Shown piece by piece: positions 34,307-64,000 of a stretch of 64,000 nt of DNA (its first letter is position 1; each line of letters opens with the position of its first letter). Origin of the DNA: Hermatobates lingyangjiaoensis (Eukaryota > Arthropoda > Insecta > Hemiptera > Hermatobatidae). Made by a program: the position numbers and the translations under genes. The stretch lies in contig JAPFBL010001617.1 of assembly GCA_026182355.1 (NCBI GenBank), forward strand, positions 8,371,001 to 8,435,000, read 5' to 3'. The notes beneath the pieces were generated by a model. The model saw only the letters and a list, made by a program, of their open reading frames with translations, was not told the origin of the DNA and did not search any database.

Positions 34307-34497
34307 AAAAGATTTCACATAAACACGTGAAATAACAATTAATGATCCAACCGCAATATGAAATGGGAAAACACGATTAAGATCTTTCAACCGTAACAAG
34401 CGGTCTTCGTCAGTTGGGTTTTTGACTCTGACGAAGACCGCTTGTTTCGGTTGAAAGATCTTAGTCTAGTTTTCCCATTTCATATTATGGTTTAATC
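34307..34497. mobile_element. 191-bp hammerhead palindrome with 13-bp target duplication
   Basis: Inverted family C arms with a short spacer (GTTGGGTTTTTGACT area). Flanks ATGTATGCTGATA (34294-34306) and ATGCATGCTGATA (34498-34510) differ at one base, a clear target-site duplication that defines the element ends. Cores: 34375-34413 (minus, helix I strand truncated) and 34424-34466 (plus, complete). Inserted in the retrotransposon remnant around it. Confidence 0.8.
34424..34466 (+). ncRNA. Hammerhead-like core, family C
   Basis: GACT, CTGACGA, ACCG...CGGT helix II, GAAA, GATCTT, AGTC. Helix I (GACT/AGTC) and the two-base-pair helix III are intact, making this the best family C core in the window. 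Confidence 0.6.
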
Positions 34498-34809
34498 ATG
34501 CATGCTGATATTAACATCATAAGAAGAAAGAAGATTCTGTCAAAAAAAGACAGAAATCTTTGAACACATCGTATGTGAATGTGAGGCAATCGTCTTTAAG
34601 AAGTTAAGATTTGTGCCAAATAACAATACTGATACATGTAGGAGATCTCTAAGGACGATATGAAGTTGATTTTAGGAATAACAAAGAAAATTACAACACA
34701 ACAGATATATATCCTTGGCGAGCACTATTCAGATGAGATCCAGGACCCTTTTTTTAATAATAATGATGATAATAATAATAATGTTTACATGTCAGATTGT
34801 TCTAAATTA

Positions 34810-35040
34810 ATGATTTTAAGGTGGTTTTAACTGATAAAATGGATATATCCGCATTAAAATAAATGATATAATTACACTTATTATCTATGAGTTTGATTAC
34901 ACTGTACCAGAGAGATTGATATTACGTATACACAATATCAACAATAAATTAAAACCAAAACGAAATTAATTGTCAACGAGTTTGATATTATATTAATTTA
35001 TAGTAAAATTTAATGTAGGCCACTACTAAGTTTTTTATCA
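34810..35040 (+). repeat. Dispersed repeat, conserved 3' block
   Basis: Shares GCATTAAAATAAA, AACGAGTTTGATATTAT and AATGTAGGCCACTAC with 20800-20897, 31205-31255 and 62925-62980. Confidence 0.55.
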
Positions 35041-35584
35041 TAAAAAGTTAGTGCAACCTTTTTATGAGTAAAATTCTAGTAAAGAAAATGATATTTCCTT
35101 TTTACATAAACTTAAAGCAATTCATTTAAATTACGAGTCTAAATCATTATGAGAGGGTTGAAACAAAATAAAAAGTTTTTATGTTTTATTATATACTCGT
35201 AGAAAAATTTCATAAAAAATATGTACATTAACATACATGTAAATTCACATTACTTCATATAAATTTTAGTTCAACCAGATTTTACATTATTTTTACATTA
35301 ATGGAAAAATATAAAAATACATTTAAGTCTGTATGACTTTCTTATAATGGGTAAATAAAAAAATATTTTCTGAGCATTTTAAATAATTTGACGTACATAA
35401 ATCGTGGTAACTTACATAATAACACTAAAATATTTGGTTTTTGTGAGTAATAAATGTTCACTGTTTATTATACAAATTTTGAACTTTTTGTTATTCGTTG
35501 CATTTGAATTTAATTTTAAAACACTATAATAATTAATAATTATAATTGCTTTGATTCTGGGACTTTTGAAAAAATGTGTCACAT

Positions 35585-35590
35585 TTTATT
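35585..35590 (-). promoter_or_regulatory. Candidate polyadenylation signal of laccase-2
   Basis: AATAAA on the minus strand about 240 bases after the laccase stop codon. The region is AT-rich, so chance occurrence is possible. Confidence 0.35.
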
Positions 35591-35826
35591 TTTATAAAAT
35601 GGTTTGTACAAGTTTAGAATACATTTACATAAACAATTGATAATTAACAAAATATAATTTTTTCTTTCATTTTCGTTATATGTAGGCAAATTTTATTCTT
35701 CCAGCTATATATTCTAAGAGGATAATTATGGCAACAATATAAGCGATGTACCGCTCAAATTAAATTCCATTTTATGTATATCATTTTTTAGGTCTTGTTT
35801 GTAAAAAAATAGTGTACCAAGATGAC

Positions 35827-55312
<19,486 letters not shown>

Positions 55313-55389
55313 CTGTAAATACACATTTCTTAGTCATTTCTATCATTAAAGAACATTCAATACCTCTTTCCAATTCACATAGAAATTAA

Positions 55390-55600
55390 ATAAGAAATCT
55401 AGATTGGCCTACACTCAACTTTACTATAAGTAAACATAATAAGTTGACAACTAACTGGTTGGTTTTATTTTAATGTGGCTATCTTATAGACAATACCAAA
55501 TGTATGGATAATCAATAATGTTTCATTTGTTTTCATCTGGCTATAATCATTTTATCAGTTCTAAGAAACTTTAAAACATTTCTCAATGGTGATTTTATGA
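55390..55600. repeat. Dispersed repeat, conserved end
   Basis: GGCCTACACTCAACTTTACT, then GTTGACAACTAACTGGTTGG and TTTTATTTTAATGTGGCTAT, the inverse of the block at 20800-20897. Confidence 0.6.
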
Positions 55601-56209
55601 GTTCAGAAAATGTTTATTAAACTCTAAATGGCTTAGTGAATAGAAAATGAAATTTCGTCTAAATAATCAACTGGAAATTAGGATTATAAAAAAAAATGTC
55701 ACGAAGTTTCAGTAACTGCTAAGGTAAAAAGGCTGTAAAATCAGAAAACTCAACATGGAATCGTGGATTACCTGCTATAGATGAGAATCGAGCGAAACAC
55801 ATTTATTAGATGTTAATATATTTCAGAAGAAATCTTGAAGTTGTTTCAATGAATTACTAAATAAGAAATAATAGAAAATTTATACGATTAAAGTAAATAT
55901 AATGCTGACCTTTATATTTCAGCCATTTAAAGTAATTGTATAAGTTCTTCGGACAAGAAAGTTATTGATTTATCGTACTGATTTGGTTAAATAATTGTAC
56001 ATATGTATATATTTGTATATTTGGGAGGCAACTCTTCTTTTATACATGTTTTATCAAACCACCTTTAAACTATGGCATGAATGTATTTTATAACCATCTT
56101 TCTAGTTTTCTCACACTAGAAAGTGTGAGTGTTTTCTCATTAGTGTGAAAAAAGTAGAAAGATGTCCAATAAAATATATTCATGCCATAGTTCATAGGCT
56201 GTTTAATAA

Positions 56210-56244
<35 letters not shown>

Positions 56245-56353
56245 GGTACTGTTTTCTTGACCACAAAATATTAACAAACACTTTTTCTTTTTCTCAGAGT
56301 TTCGTCCTGACCAAACACCGAGAAAAAGAAAAAGTGTTTATAATATATATATA

Positions 56354-56620
56354 CACGAGTTCAAAATTCAAGAAGAGTAACACACAGAGTAAGGAAACAC
56401 ACTTACAGACTCAAATTTTCGGGTAATCCGTCTTTAGGAGAAAAGAGAAAGGGAGACCAAGCACGTTGTAGACACAAGTAACCACGAGTACTTACCGTTG
56501 CGTCTACAACGTGCTTGGTCACCCTTTCTCTTTTCTCCTGAAGACGGATTACCCAAAAATTTGAGTCTGTAAGTGTGTTTCCTTATTCTGTGTGTTACTC
56601 TTCTTGAATTTTGAACTCGT
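56354..56620. repeat. Palindromic element, family B
   Basis: Arms of about 125 bases around a centre near 56487. Cores: 56410-56440 (minus, CTGAAGA changed to CTAAAGA) and 56535-56565 (plus, CTGAAGA kept but GAAA changed to AAAA). Each has one lesion in an essential position, so neither is expected to cleave. A (TA)n tract at 56214-56243 lies upstream. Confidence 0.75.
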
Positions 56621-56867
56621 ATTGTGTCCAGTTTGAATCGTGTTTCGTTTAATTAAGTGGAATATATATATATGTAATTAGGGAGCAGATTTTCGTTGAT
56701 ACAAATTTCATTAAACACTTTTTAAACCCTAGTTTTAGTCTCTATTCTCATTAACTTTTCTAATTTCCTAATCAGTGTTGTGAAGTTTTCTGGGATATGA
56801 AATAACAATTGTCCAAATGTTTAATCTTGAAAACTCATTGCTAACAATATTAACTTTTTAACAATTC

Positions 56868-56901
56868 ACTAAAGTTTCAGTCACCGTTGACCATTTTCAG
56901 G
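56868..56901 (-). ncRNA. Hammerhead-like core, family D, left arm
   Basis: On the minus strand: CTGAAAA (box changed at one position), GTCA/TGAC helix II, GAAA, CTTT, AGT. Degraded relative to the right arm. Confidence 0.4.
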
Positions 56902-56969
56902 TATTTTGAATTTAACTTACTAATGCTACAAATTTAAACATTTATAGCATTAGTAAGTTAAATTAAAAA

Positions 56970-57008
56970 TACCCTGAAGATGGGCAACGGTGACTGAAAC
57001 GTTGGTGA
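56970..57008 (+). ncRNA. Hammerhead-like core, family D, right arm
   Basis: TACC, CTGAAGA, a helix II region (TGGGCAACGGTGACT; one change against the left arm, which has GTCA/TGAC), GAAA, CGTT, GGTG. TACC and GGTG pair as helix I, and AC/GT forms a two-base-pair helix III. Confidence 0.5.
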
Positions 57009-57169
57009 ATTGTTAAAAAATGAATATTGTTAATAATGAGTTTTCAAGATAAAAGATTTGGACAATTGTTATTTCATACCCCAGAGAACTCAAAACACTG
57101 ATTAGAAAATTAGAAAAGTTAATGAAAAATGAGACTAAAAAGAGTTCAAAAAGTGTTTTATGAAATATA

Positions 57170-59230
57170 CATATATATAACTTTCTATTATAAGAATGGT
57201 AAGGTATATAATCCTAGTATATGTTGTATTTTCTGAACCTATAATAAAATATTTTCTTTAAAGGATAATATTTTGCTTCTTAACATACATGTGCTTATTT
57301 ATTTACTTTAGTCAGTTTATGTAAAGTATAATGATCGTGAAAAAAATAATCCTTACTAATTTATATGCCTTTATATCCTCTAAATACATTTTTGCGATTT
57401 ATGCAGTTTCCTCTACGTCAAAAACAAATATTTTAAACACTACTCATATGTTTGACAAATCGTCACTATTGACAAAAGGCGCCATCTGACGACAAATCGT
57501 CATAAAATTTGACATTCAAATATAGTATTTGGCATGGCAAGAATTTCAATACATTCGGGTGATTTTGAAAAATGGAAAATAGGCATTATCGTTTTTTATG
57601 CCAAAACGGGCAATAATTTTAACCTGTTCTTCTGAAGAGTCTACAATCTGAATTTTATTGTAAGTATTACCATAATATGAATATTACATGATAAATATTT
57701 CATTGATTTCGAATATTGGAGATTAATAATTACAACTATTAATTTCAATGTTAATATCAAATCCTGACCGGAGTTCTATATTTTCATTACTCCATATTTC
57801 ACATAGAAGATAAAAGTAAGCATTTTAATTTAACAGACATTTATATAAATTAACTGACTATTAAAACGCAGAAGAAATTATGACTTATTCTACATAGTGA
57901 ATTTATCAGATGAAGATCATTTAATATCAAATAGAATAATAGTCAATGTATAAAATTGAGCAAATAGTTTTATGTAAAAGTTTTAGTTTTTCTTCAAAGA
58001 AATGATGTTTCAAGGTTTAAGCAGCAGTTGACGGGAATGGAGTCATTGCTTGGAGACAAACACTCTTTTTTGGTATGGGTGTATATTACTCCTCCTTATA
58101 TATAACGAGATAAATACATCAATTACATAAGTAAAAAAATGAACTATTCAATAGGTAGTTGTGGTAATAGGCGAGAAATCGCTTAGTAAATGCCGCTCCA
58201 TGCATGACAAAACATGTTTCCATTGTTAATCATAATAAACGCCCTTCAGTTTTCCCTTATGATAGCGGTCTATTAAATAGTTTTATGTTAAGGTATTATG
58301 ATATATATTCTCTATGATAGTAAACAATAGAAATTACTGCTAATTATTATTGTTTATTTATTTTGTGTAATTGAATACATTATGTCTCAATGAGAATGTA
58401 AATAAAGTTCGTTTGTAAACATTAATTACCAAACTTAACGTAAATCAAGCAAGGACCTGTCAAATTACTCTGAAGTTCACTAAGAAAAAATTATTCTGGG
58501 AATATTAAACTGAATTTAGTTCAACAGTTTAAAAAAAAATGTTTACTACCAGGTATATGGATTTTAATAATACCTGACTCAGTTCTCATGATTTAAATTG
58601 TTTATTTAATAAACATGAATTCAGATCGACTAAGTTAAATGAAAGTTAGTTTTTACCTATCAGAAATACAATACGTTGATCTTTATTACAGCTTTTTAAT
58701 TCGAAGTATACCAGATTGACTTTTTTCAACGGTTTTGATAGATTGCATTGTTGATATCAAAAATTCTATTGATTGGATTAAAAAATCAATTAGATGTATT
58801 GTAAGTTTTGTATGCCTGTTGAAATCTTTACCGTTGAAAATCAGTTTCAGATCTAGGGTTAGTAGGTTACTACAATAATTTTACTTTATTAAAATCTTTT
58901 TGGGACTCTGGAAATTGAATTACTTTTCTACTCTCAATACATTGAACAAATACGAGTATATCCAAATATCCCGAATTATTATTTATTACAAATTGTTACA
59001 TGGTAGAAATACATGTTTCAAATGCTGACGTATAGATATTAATTACATCTTTATGAGAAAAGTTTAATTGGAAAATAAAAAATAAATAGAAAATTATTTA
59101 ATAAATTCATTTGAAATCATTGCAATTATTTGCTGATATTTCTGTAGCTTCATTTCATCTCCAATGAAATAGTTTGAAAAAGAAAACGTAATAAAACTAA
59201 CGATCAGCACTAGAAGTAATTACTACAGTA
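57170..59230. other. AT-rich stretch without recognisable features
   Basis: No gene, RNA or transposon protein seen. It would be within or upstream of the laccase 5' region. Confidence 0.5.
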
Positions 59231-59231
59231 G

Positions 59232-59414
59232 ATGATTAAGTATAGGAGTACAAGACCTGCTTCAGTTGTAGATAGCTTATCAATGTTGGCACAGGAGCTC
59301 CTGACAAGGATTCATTACCTAAAGATCAGCCCCGTTTCAATGAAACCTACTTTCACTGACCCTTCATTCGATAGCATGCCTTTCACCGGTAACATATTTT
59401 TTTCCTTGCCTTAG
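59232..59414. other. Unassigned exon-like sequence
   Basis: Better codon-like composition than its surroundings on both strands. Plus: SMLAQELLTRIHYLKISPVS to FTDPSFDSMPFTG before GTAACA. Minus: MLPVKGMLSNEGSVKVGFIE then TGLIF before a good donor AG/GTAATG. I cannot choose a strand or name a family. Confidence 0.25.
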
Positions 59415-59689
59415 AAGAAATCATAGTGAAGTAATTTTGAATCACTTAAGCAAAAGTGAAGGTAGGCTAGCAGGAGGGTCACTGATTATCCTTCAAGGAA
59501 GTGTAGTCAAACTCTCTATTCAAAATCTAATTCCTAACCAAGGCCTCGAAGAAAAAATTTACACAAAGGTAATCAAGTTACCCATTGTTCTATGACGAAA
59601 AGCTTGCTTACTTACATATATTTATGCAGAATGTTGATACGATTCATGACGATAAAACCATTTGAAGGGCAATGCTCAGTTTTCAATTT

Positions 59690-61300
59690 TGGTACACACA
59701 CACACGCATGAACACACGCATACACACCGTGAATGTATCAGAATATATGTTTCATTTATATACAAATTGTCATTGTATATATATGACATTTCACGGTCGG
59801 TTGGTTTGAACCATCTTTCTCTTTACTTCGTTTTACTTCACTAAAAGTAAAATATAGTATTGTGAAAACTTTAATCTTGACATCTTGACCAACTTACACA
59901 CTAAGAGTTCCCGAAATTGTACCCAAAAATAGTACATTTTATGCGAATGAGTTGAAGAAGACTTTTTTTTAAAAAAAAAGTACACGGATAAAAAGGGGTG
60001 TTATGGGACATATTATTTCAGAAATTGTTTTTTAAGAAAAATTGTTAACTACAGAAAAATGATTTTTTTTAAAAAATATAGTGTAATATTAGAAATATAT
60101 AGAAAAAAGTCAATACATTTTACCTGCGTGCTTGAAGGGTTTGTTTACATTAATTAGAAATAATTTATTAGAATTGAGTCAAACAGAAAATTTACTTTTA
60201 AATTTAATGCAGGAAGCTCAAAGAAAGATATTTTAATGATTTAACATATATATGCATACATGCGTGAACTATAAAATACTAAAGACAAACTATATATAAG
60301 CAAACGCCAATGAATGATATATTTCATTATGCGCCAGGGTTAAGGCTGGTTGTCTAGAGAGAACACCCTTCAACATATCTAATCGGCAGATACATATGCT
60401 TTGTGTGTTTAAGAGCTTATTACTAGTAATAGTGGAGCATAGGAAAGATACTTTTTTATTTTTATGACAATTGAGCTACTATTTGTAAGCTATTCTCCTG
60501 TGATTTCTTAAACTTAAAATATTATATATCAAATATTGCCATACTAGAAATTTATATGAGGTTGCAATATTAGATGAGGAATATTAAAAAAAAAAGTAGT
60601 AAGTAATATGCATCTTCATAAGAGATAACATACCTATTACAAGGGCGAAATAACAGAATCAGGTCCAAAATTGTTGGTTACCAAGATGGAAAAATCTTCA
60701 AGTGTAGAAAAAGCTTTTCATAGCACATCCTTTGTATCCTTTCAGTCAGCAGGAATACATGAATGTGTCAATAGAGAAACTGATTTCAGTTTCAGTTCTT
60801 CAGAATAAATTAATATAATGCTAGTGTAAAGAATAATTAGTGTACTTATAGAATCATGCAGTGTTGCTAAAGTGGTCACAAATGATTTCCTCGATTGGGA
60901 CCTTATTCATTTCAAAAAGGAGGCCCCAGTCAGGTATACTGCTACGACAAAAATTAATAATGAAACAGGTAAAAGTAAGTTAACTGCTATGTGGGCACCT
61001 GGAAACAAGGGAATGCAGAAGGAGGCAGTGAACCGTTTCGAACAGATTGGAACAATTGATGAATGGATGAAGAAGAAAGTAGATGAAAGGTGGGCACAAC
61101 AACCGTGTCTAATTTAGTCTAAAAAACCCATTCCTACTACAATTACGATTGCAAGAAAATATTACATCTCAATGAAAAAGTTTATCAATATGTGATAAAT
61201 ATCTAACTGGAGTTTGTTTTCTTGACTACTACTAACGCAAGATGCAATTAATATAATACGAATAATGCAGGCATTGTCTGGAAGTCCGGAATGCTTTAGC
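59690..61300 (+). repeat. Composite dispersed repeat
   Basis: Starts with an interrupted (CA)n, continues collinear with 29600-31000, and includes at 60780-61130 an RNase H-type remnant (NDFLDWDLIHFKKEAP, AMWAPGNKGMQKEAVN, IDEWMKKKVDERW). Confidence 0.5.
60780..61130 (+). pseudogene. R1/Jockey-type retrotransposon remnant (RNase H end)
   Basis: WAPGNKGMQKEA fits the W-PGH-G--GNE block of RNase H, and the following EWMKKKVDERW fits the helix before the cysteine cluster. The best preserved of the four related copies (20540, 30489, 32815, here). Confidence 0.5.
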
Positions 61301-62216
61301 CCTTTTTATCTAAACAATAGGCAATAGGATTGAAGAGGATACCTATAACCAATAGAAGTGATACATAATGTTTAAAGAGAATTTAAAAGATAAATAAGGA
61401 AATTAGAATTTAAAGCTGATTTTACGAACAAAATAGGGAAGTTGATCAGTTAGACATGGTAGTGCTAGGTACTCTTTTGATGTGCACATAAAGTAAATGA
61501 ATGATAAGTTTAGAAATAAATGAAAGAACATGTGTGTGAGAATTAAAAATTTCAGTTTCAGTTGTTAGCATGTAAAGCTGAAATGACTCATTCTTTACAA
61601 ATAATTTGCAGTTTCCTTTAATTATTCTTTCAACTGACCGTTAACAGCCGTTGAAGTTACCAGGTTGTTGACAGTCACCTGTTTACATCGCTCTTATATT
61701 AATTGGTAAACAATTATCATTGAGTAAATAATCATTAAAAAAACCGCAAATTTAACACTGTTTAATGATATAGTCCGCACACTACACTAGGAATTACTTC
61801 AACATTAATACCAATAGGACATTTTTTAGCGAAATAACACCCTGTAAGGTTTAGGTCTTTTGAATACCCTGTTATGTATTTTATGTTAAGTATTTAACTT
61901 AATATATATAATGTATTTTTTATGATCTTTCTTTGTAAGTAGTAAATCGATTTATTTAATTTTCATTACATTTCAGGTGTAATGTATTCTTGCTTTATAA
62001 CTTTCCTTAGATGGGCGTCCTTACTTTTCTTTGATATTCTCTTCTTAACTCCCTGATGCTGTATCTAGTCTTTGATAGCTCCTTGGTCCATCATGGTGCT
62101 GAACGTCAGTCTCATCTAACGTGACGACTCAGTGGAAATTCTTTCACATGGGCATCAGTAAAATACCTATTAACACATGATATTGTTTCATCCAGATTGT
62201 TGCATTTTCTTATCCT

Positions 62217-62720
62217 TCAAATGAGATGAATGTCTAGTTCAAGATTATTACAAAGAGTGTAGCCGATAAGATGACTGAGACCTGCAGGGAGCTCCTCCAT
62301 AAATGTGTTCCAGGTTTTTTCCTCACTTGTGTTAGACCTTAAAGGGTTATCATTTTCTGATGAACTGAACCTTTCTAATACATAGGCATTTCTTGTGTCA
62401 TAGATCGATGATAGAATGTTCATAATAACTTCTTTCAGTTTATTTCTGCACTTGGAAGAAGATATATGGTCAGGCACTGGCGAATTGGCTTTAGTTAGGT
62501 CCATACTATTGGTGCCTTTGGATTATATGCAAAGGTGATATTCCTGCGTTTTCGTTAATGAATAAGACCGATTGTTGGGCTAGAAATTCCTTTATTTTTG
62601 CTCCTATGCTGTCAGTCTGATTGTCAAACCAGGTTTTGAACGACAGTTTGTGCCTCCTGGTATCATAGGAGCGAATACTTTATTAAAGTCAATTATTCTC
62701 TGAAGGTCTACTTCTACGAC
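62217..62720 (-). pseudogene. Decayed transposon ORF, family uncertain
   Basis: A 95-residue open frame (SMDLTKANSPVPDHISSSKC, RNKLKEVIMNILSSIYDTRN) preceded, in another frame, by KLSFKTWFDNQTDSIGAKIK. The SxxDLT pattern recalls the end of R1-type endonucleases, but the match is weak. No host-gene family recognised. Confidence 0.3.
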
Positions 62721-62756
62721 ATGTTGACAAGTGGTTCCTTATTCATTAATTAATAT

Positions 62757-62840
62757 GTAAGAAGATTTCACAATAAACAGGTGAAATAACAATCAACGTT
62801 CAAACCACAGTAAGAAATGAGAAAAAAGACTTTTATTAGT
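62757..62840 (-). repeat. Truncated family C arm
   Basis: Shares GATTTCACAATAAACAG-like and TGAAATAACAATCAACG with the other family C copies, stopping before the ribozyme-like core. The conserved repeat end at 62925-62980 follows. Confidence 0.55.
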
Positions 62841-62999
62841 CTTAATATAATTTATTAATTTTATTTATATTAATATAATTAATTATAATTATTTTTTATT
62901 ACTTCAAATACATCAGTTTATTGTCAACGAAGTTGATATTATGGTTACTCATAGTAAACTTGAGTGTAGGCCACTTCATTTTATGAATTTATGAGTAAC

Positions 63000-64000
63000 A
63001 TTTTTCCAAAGTAATAAAACCAAGTTTGTTGTAATTTTATTGTTATAATGCAATCGCGTGTTATTCATTTTTCTAGAATTTAATACTCACATATTTTTTT
63101 TACAACTATGATTGTTAATTTTGCAATGATCACAGTTATAGTCTTTCACCTTTAGTTCTGTTCTGGGTGGCAAGTGTAGCTCATTTATTATTTGGAACCC
63201 ATTTTATAGTAGTTGCTAACCGCATTACCGGGTTGAGAGTCCTAATCAAATGTATTTAGAGTAGAGATCTTTAACGATTACAGGATCAGGGATTGACCGC
63301 TTAACGTCCTCTCCGAATAACAATTTTTTTTCGCTACTATGATTGTAAATTATTATAAATAAAATTGTTTTCTTTTCTTAAATAAATTCCACAATATTGT
63401 AAAAACTCAATTTTAAATTTATAAATGGGTTATTATTTTCTGCTCAACTATGAACTTCCTTTAATTATTTTAAGTCAACCTGTCGGAATGTTTGTTATAT
63501 CATTTTCTTTTTTTTTGACTCAACAGTACTCAATGCCTTTTAAAAACATTTACTAACCAAATAGTAATATTATTAACATTATACACTCTATTAACATTAT
63601 TAAAATAAGTATGTTTCTGAAGGAATAATGTTTTTAAACGAAATGAAGGTGACTTTTATAATTTTTGCATTTATTTCATAGATATGGTTCATGTCTTATT
63701 AATTTCTACAGGTTATTTTTTTATTAGAGATGTAAACATTCAACTAATTTTTCGTTGAAGCATATTATCAAACATTTTTTTTATGAAATGTATGATTCAA
63801 ATTGGACTGTTATTCTTGAACAAGAATAATGGTGGCACGATGTTTTAAAGTTAATTAGTGGTATATTTGTTATGAAATTACATTATAGTTTTATGTTTCA
63901 TCAAGTTTAACTAGTTATATTAATATGGTTGATACTTGGACACAGGCGACAGGAATAAGCGCGGCATTTGAGTCACCTATGAGCCAAGGAAAGTCGGGCG
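63000..64000. other. AT-rich stretch without recognisable features
   Basis: No gene or repeat family recognised. The last 80 bases are more GC-rich and are cut by the window edge. Confidence 0.4.

Larger units (their letters stand above)
32815..34720 (+). pseudogene. R1/Jockey-type retrotransposon 3' coding remnant
   Basis: Scattered in-frame pieces: AINEWIGRSRY near 34120, LVKKIINLQ near 34210, and FEHIVCECEAIVFKKL near 34560. The EHIVCEC motif is the cysteine cluster downstream of RNase H in R1/LOA/Jockey-group elements. The palindrome at 34307-34497 interrupts it. Broken by many stops. Confidence 0.5.
56705..57166. repeat. Palindromic element, family D
   Basis: The longest palindrome in the window: arms of about 225 bases around a centre near 56940, about 90% alike. 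Ends ATTTCATTAAACAC and GTGTTTTATGAAAT. Each arm carries a hammerhead-like core. TA-rich short tracts lie on both sides. Confidence 0.8.

Overview
The window reads as insect nuclear DNA: it is AT-rich, has GT-AG spliced genes with long introns, and carries a laccase-2 gene typical of insect cuticle tanning. The transposon content (Penelope-like elements, Helitrons, mariner, MITEs, SINE, degenerate R1/Jockey-type retrotransposons) fits. A hemipteran is my best guess from the laccase sequence, but that is only an impression.

Two protein genes are supported, both on the minus strand and in tandem. (1) Laccase-2 covers 35827-55312. Ten exons join in phase into about 681 residues, from the Cys-rich N-terminal region through all four copper-binding motifs to the stop codon; only the signal-peptide/5' exon(s) are missing. 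(2) A NEK8/NEK9-type kinase covers 6921-31657. It has nine exons from the initiator ATG through a complete kinase domain into RCC1 repeats, and it runs off the left edge. About 4.2 kb separates the laccase stop codon from the kinase ATG. No rRNA or tRNA gene looks functional, but a clear 5S rRNA-derived pseudogene lies in a laccase intron.

Layout: 1-1.3 kb is a cluster of palindromic Penelope-type repeats; 1.4-6.8 kb is intergenic with a tRNA-derived SINE, a Penelope endonuclease remnant and a Helitron end; 6.9-31.7 kb is the kinase gene, its introns filled with mobile elements; 31.7-35.8 kb is intergenic retrotransposon debris; 35.8-55.3 kb is laccase-2; 55.3-64 kb is repeat-rich with no certain gene.

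The most striking signal is a set of short inverted-repeat elements, most beside (TA)n tracts, whose arms carry hammerhead-ribozyme-like cores (CTGANGA, helix II, GAAA, a tiny helix III, and flanks that can pair as helix I). At least four sequence families occur. One copy surrounds a GIY-YIG endonuclease ORF of a Penelope-like element, linking the set to PLE terminal repeats; another is a 191-bp palindrome flanked by a 13-bp target duplication inside a dead retrotransposon. All assignments come from reading the sequence; no database search was run.
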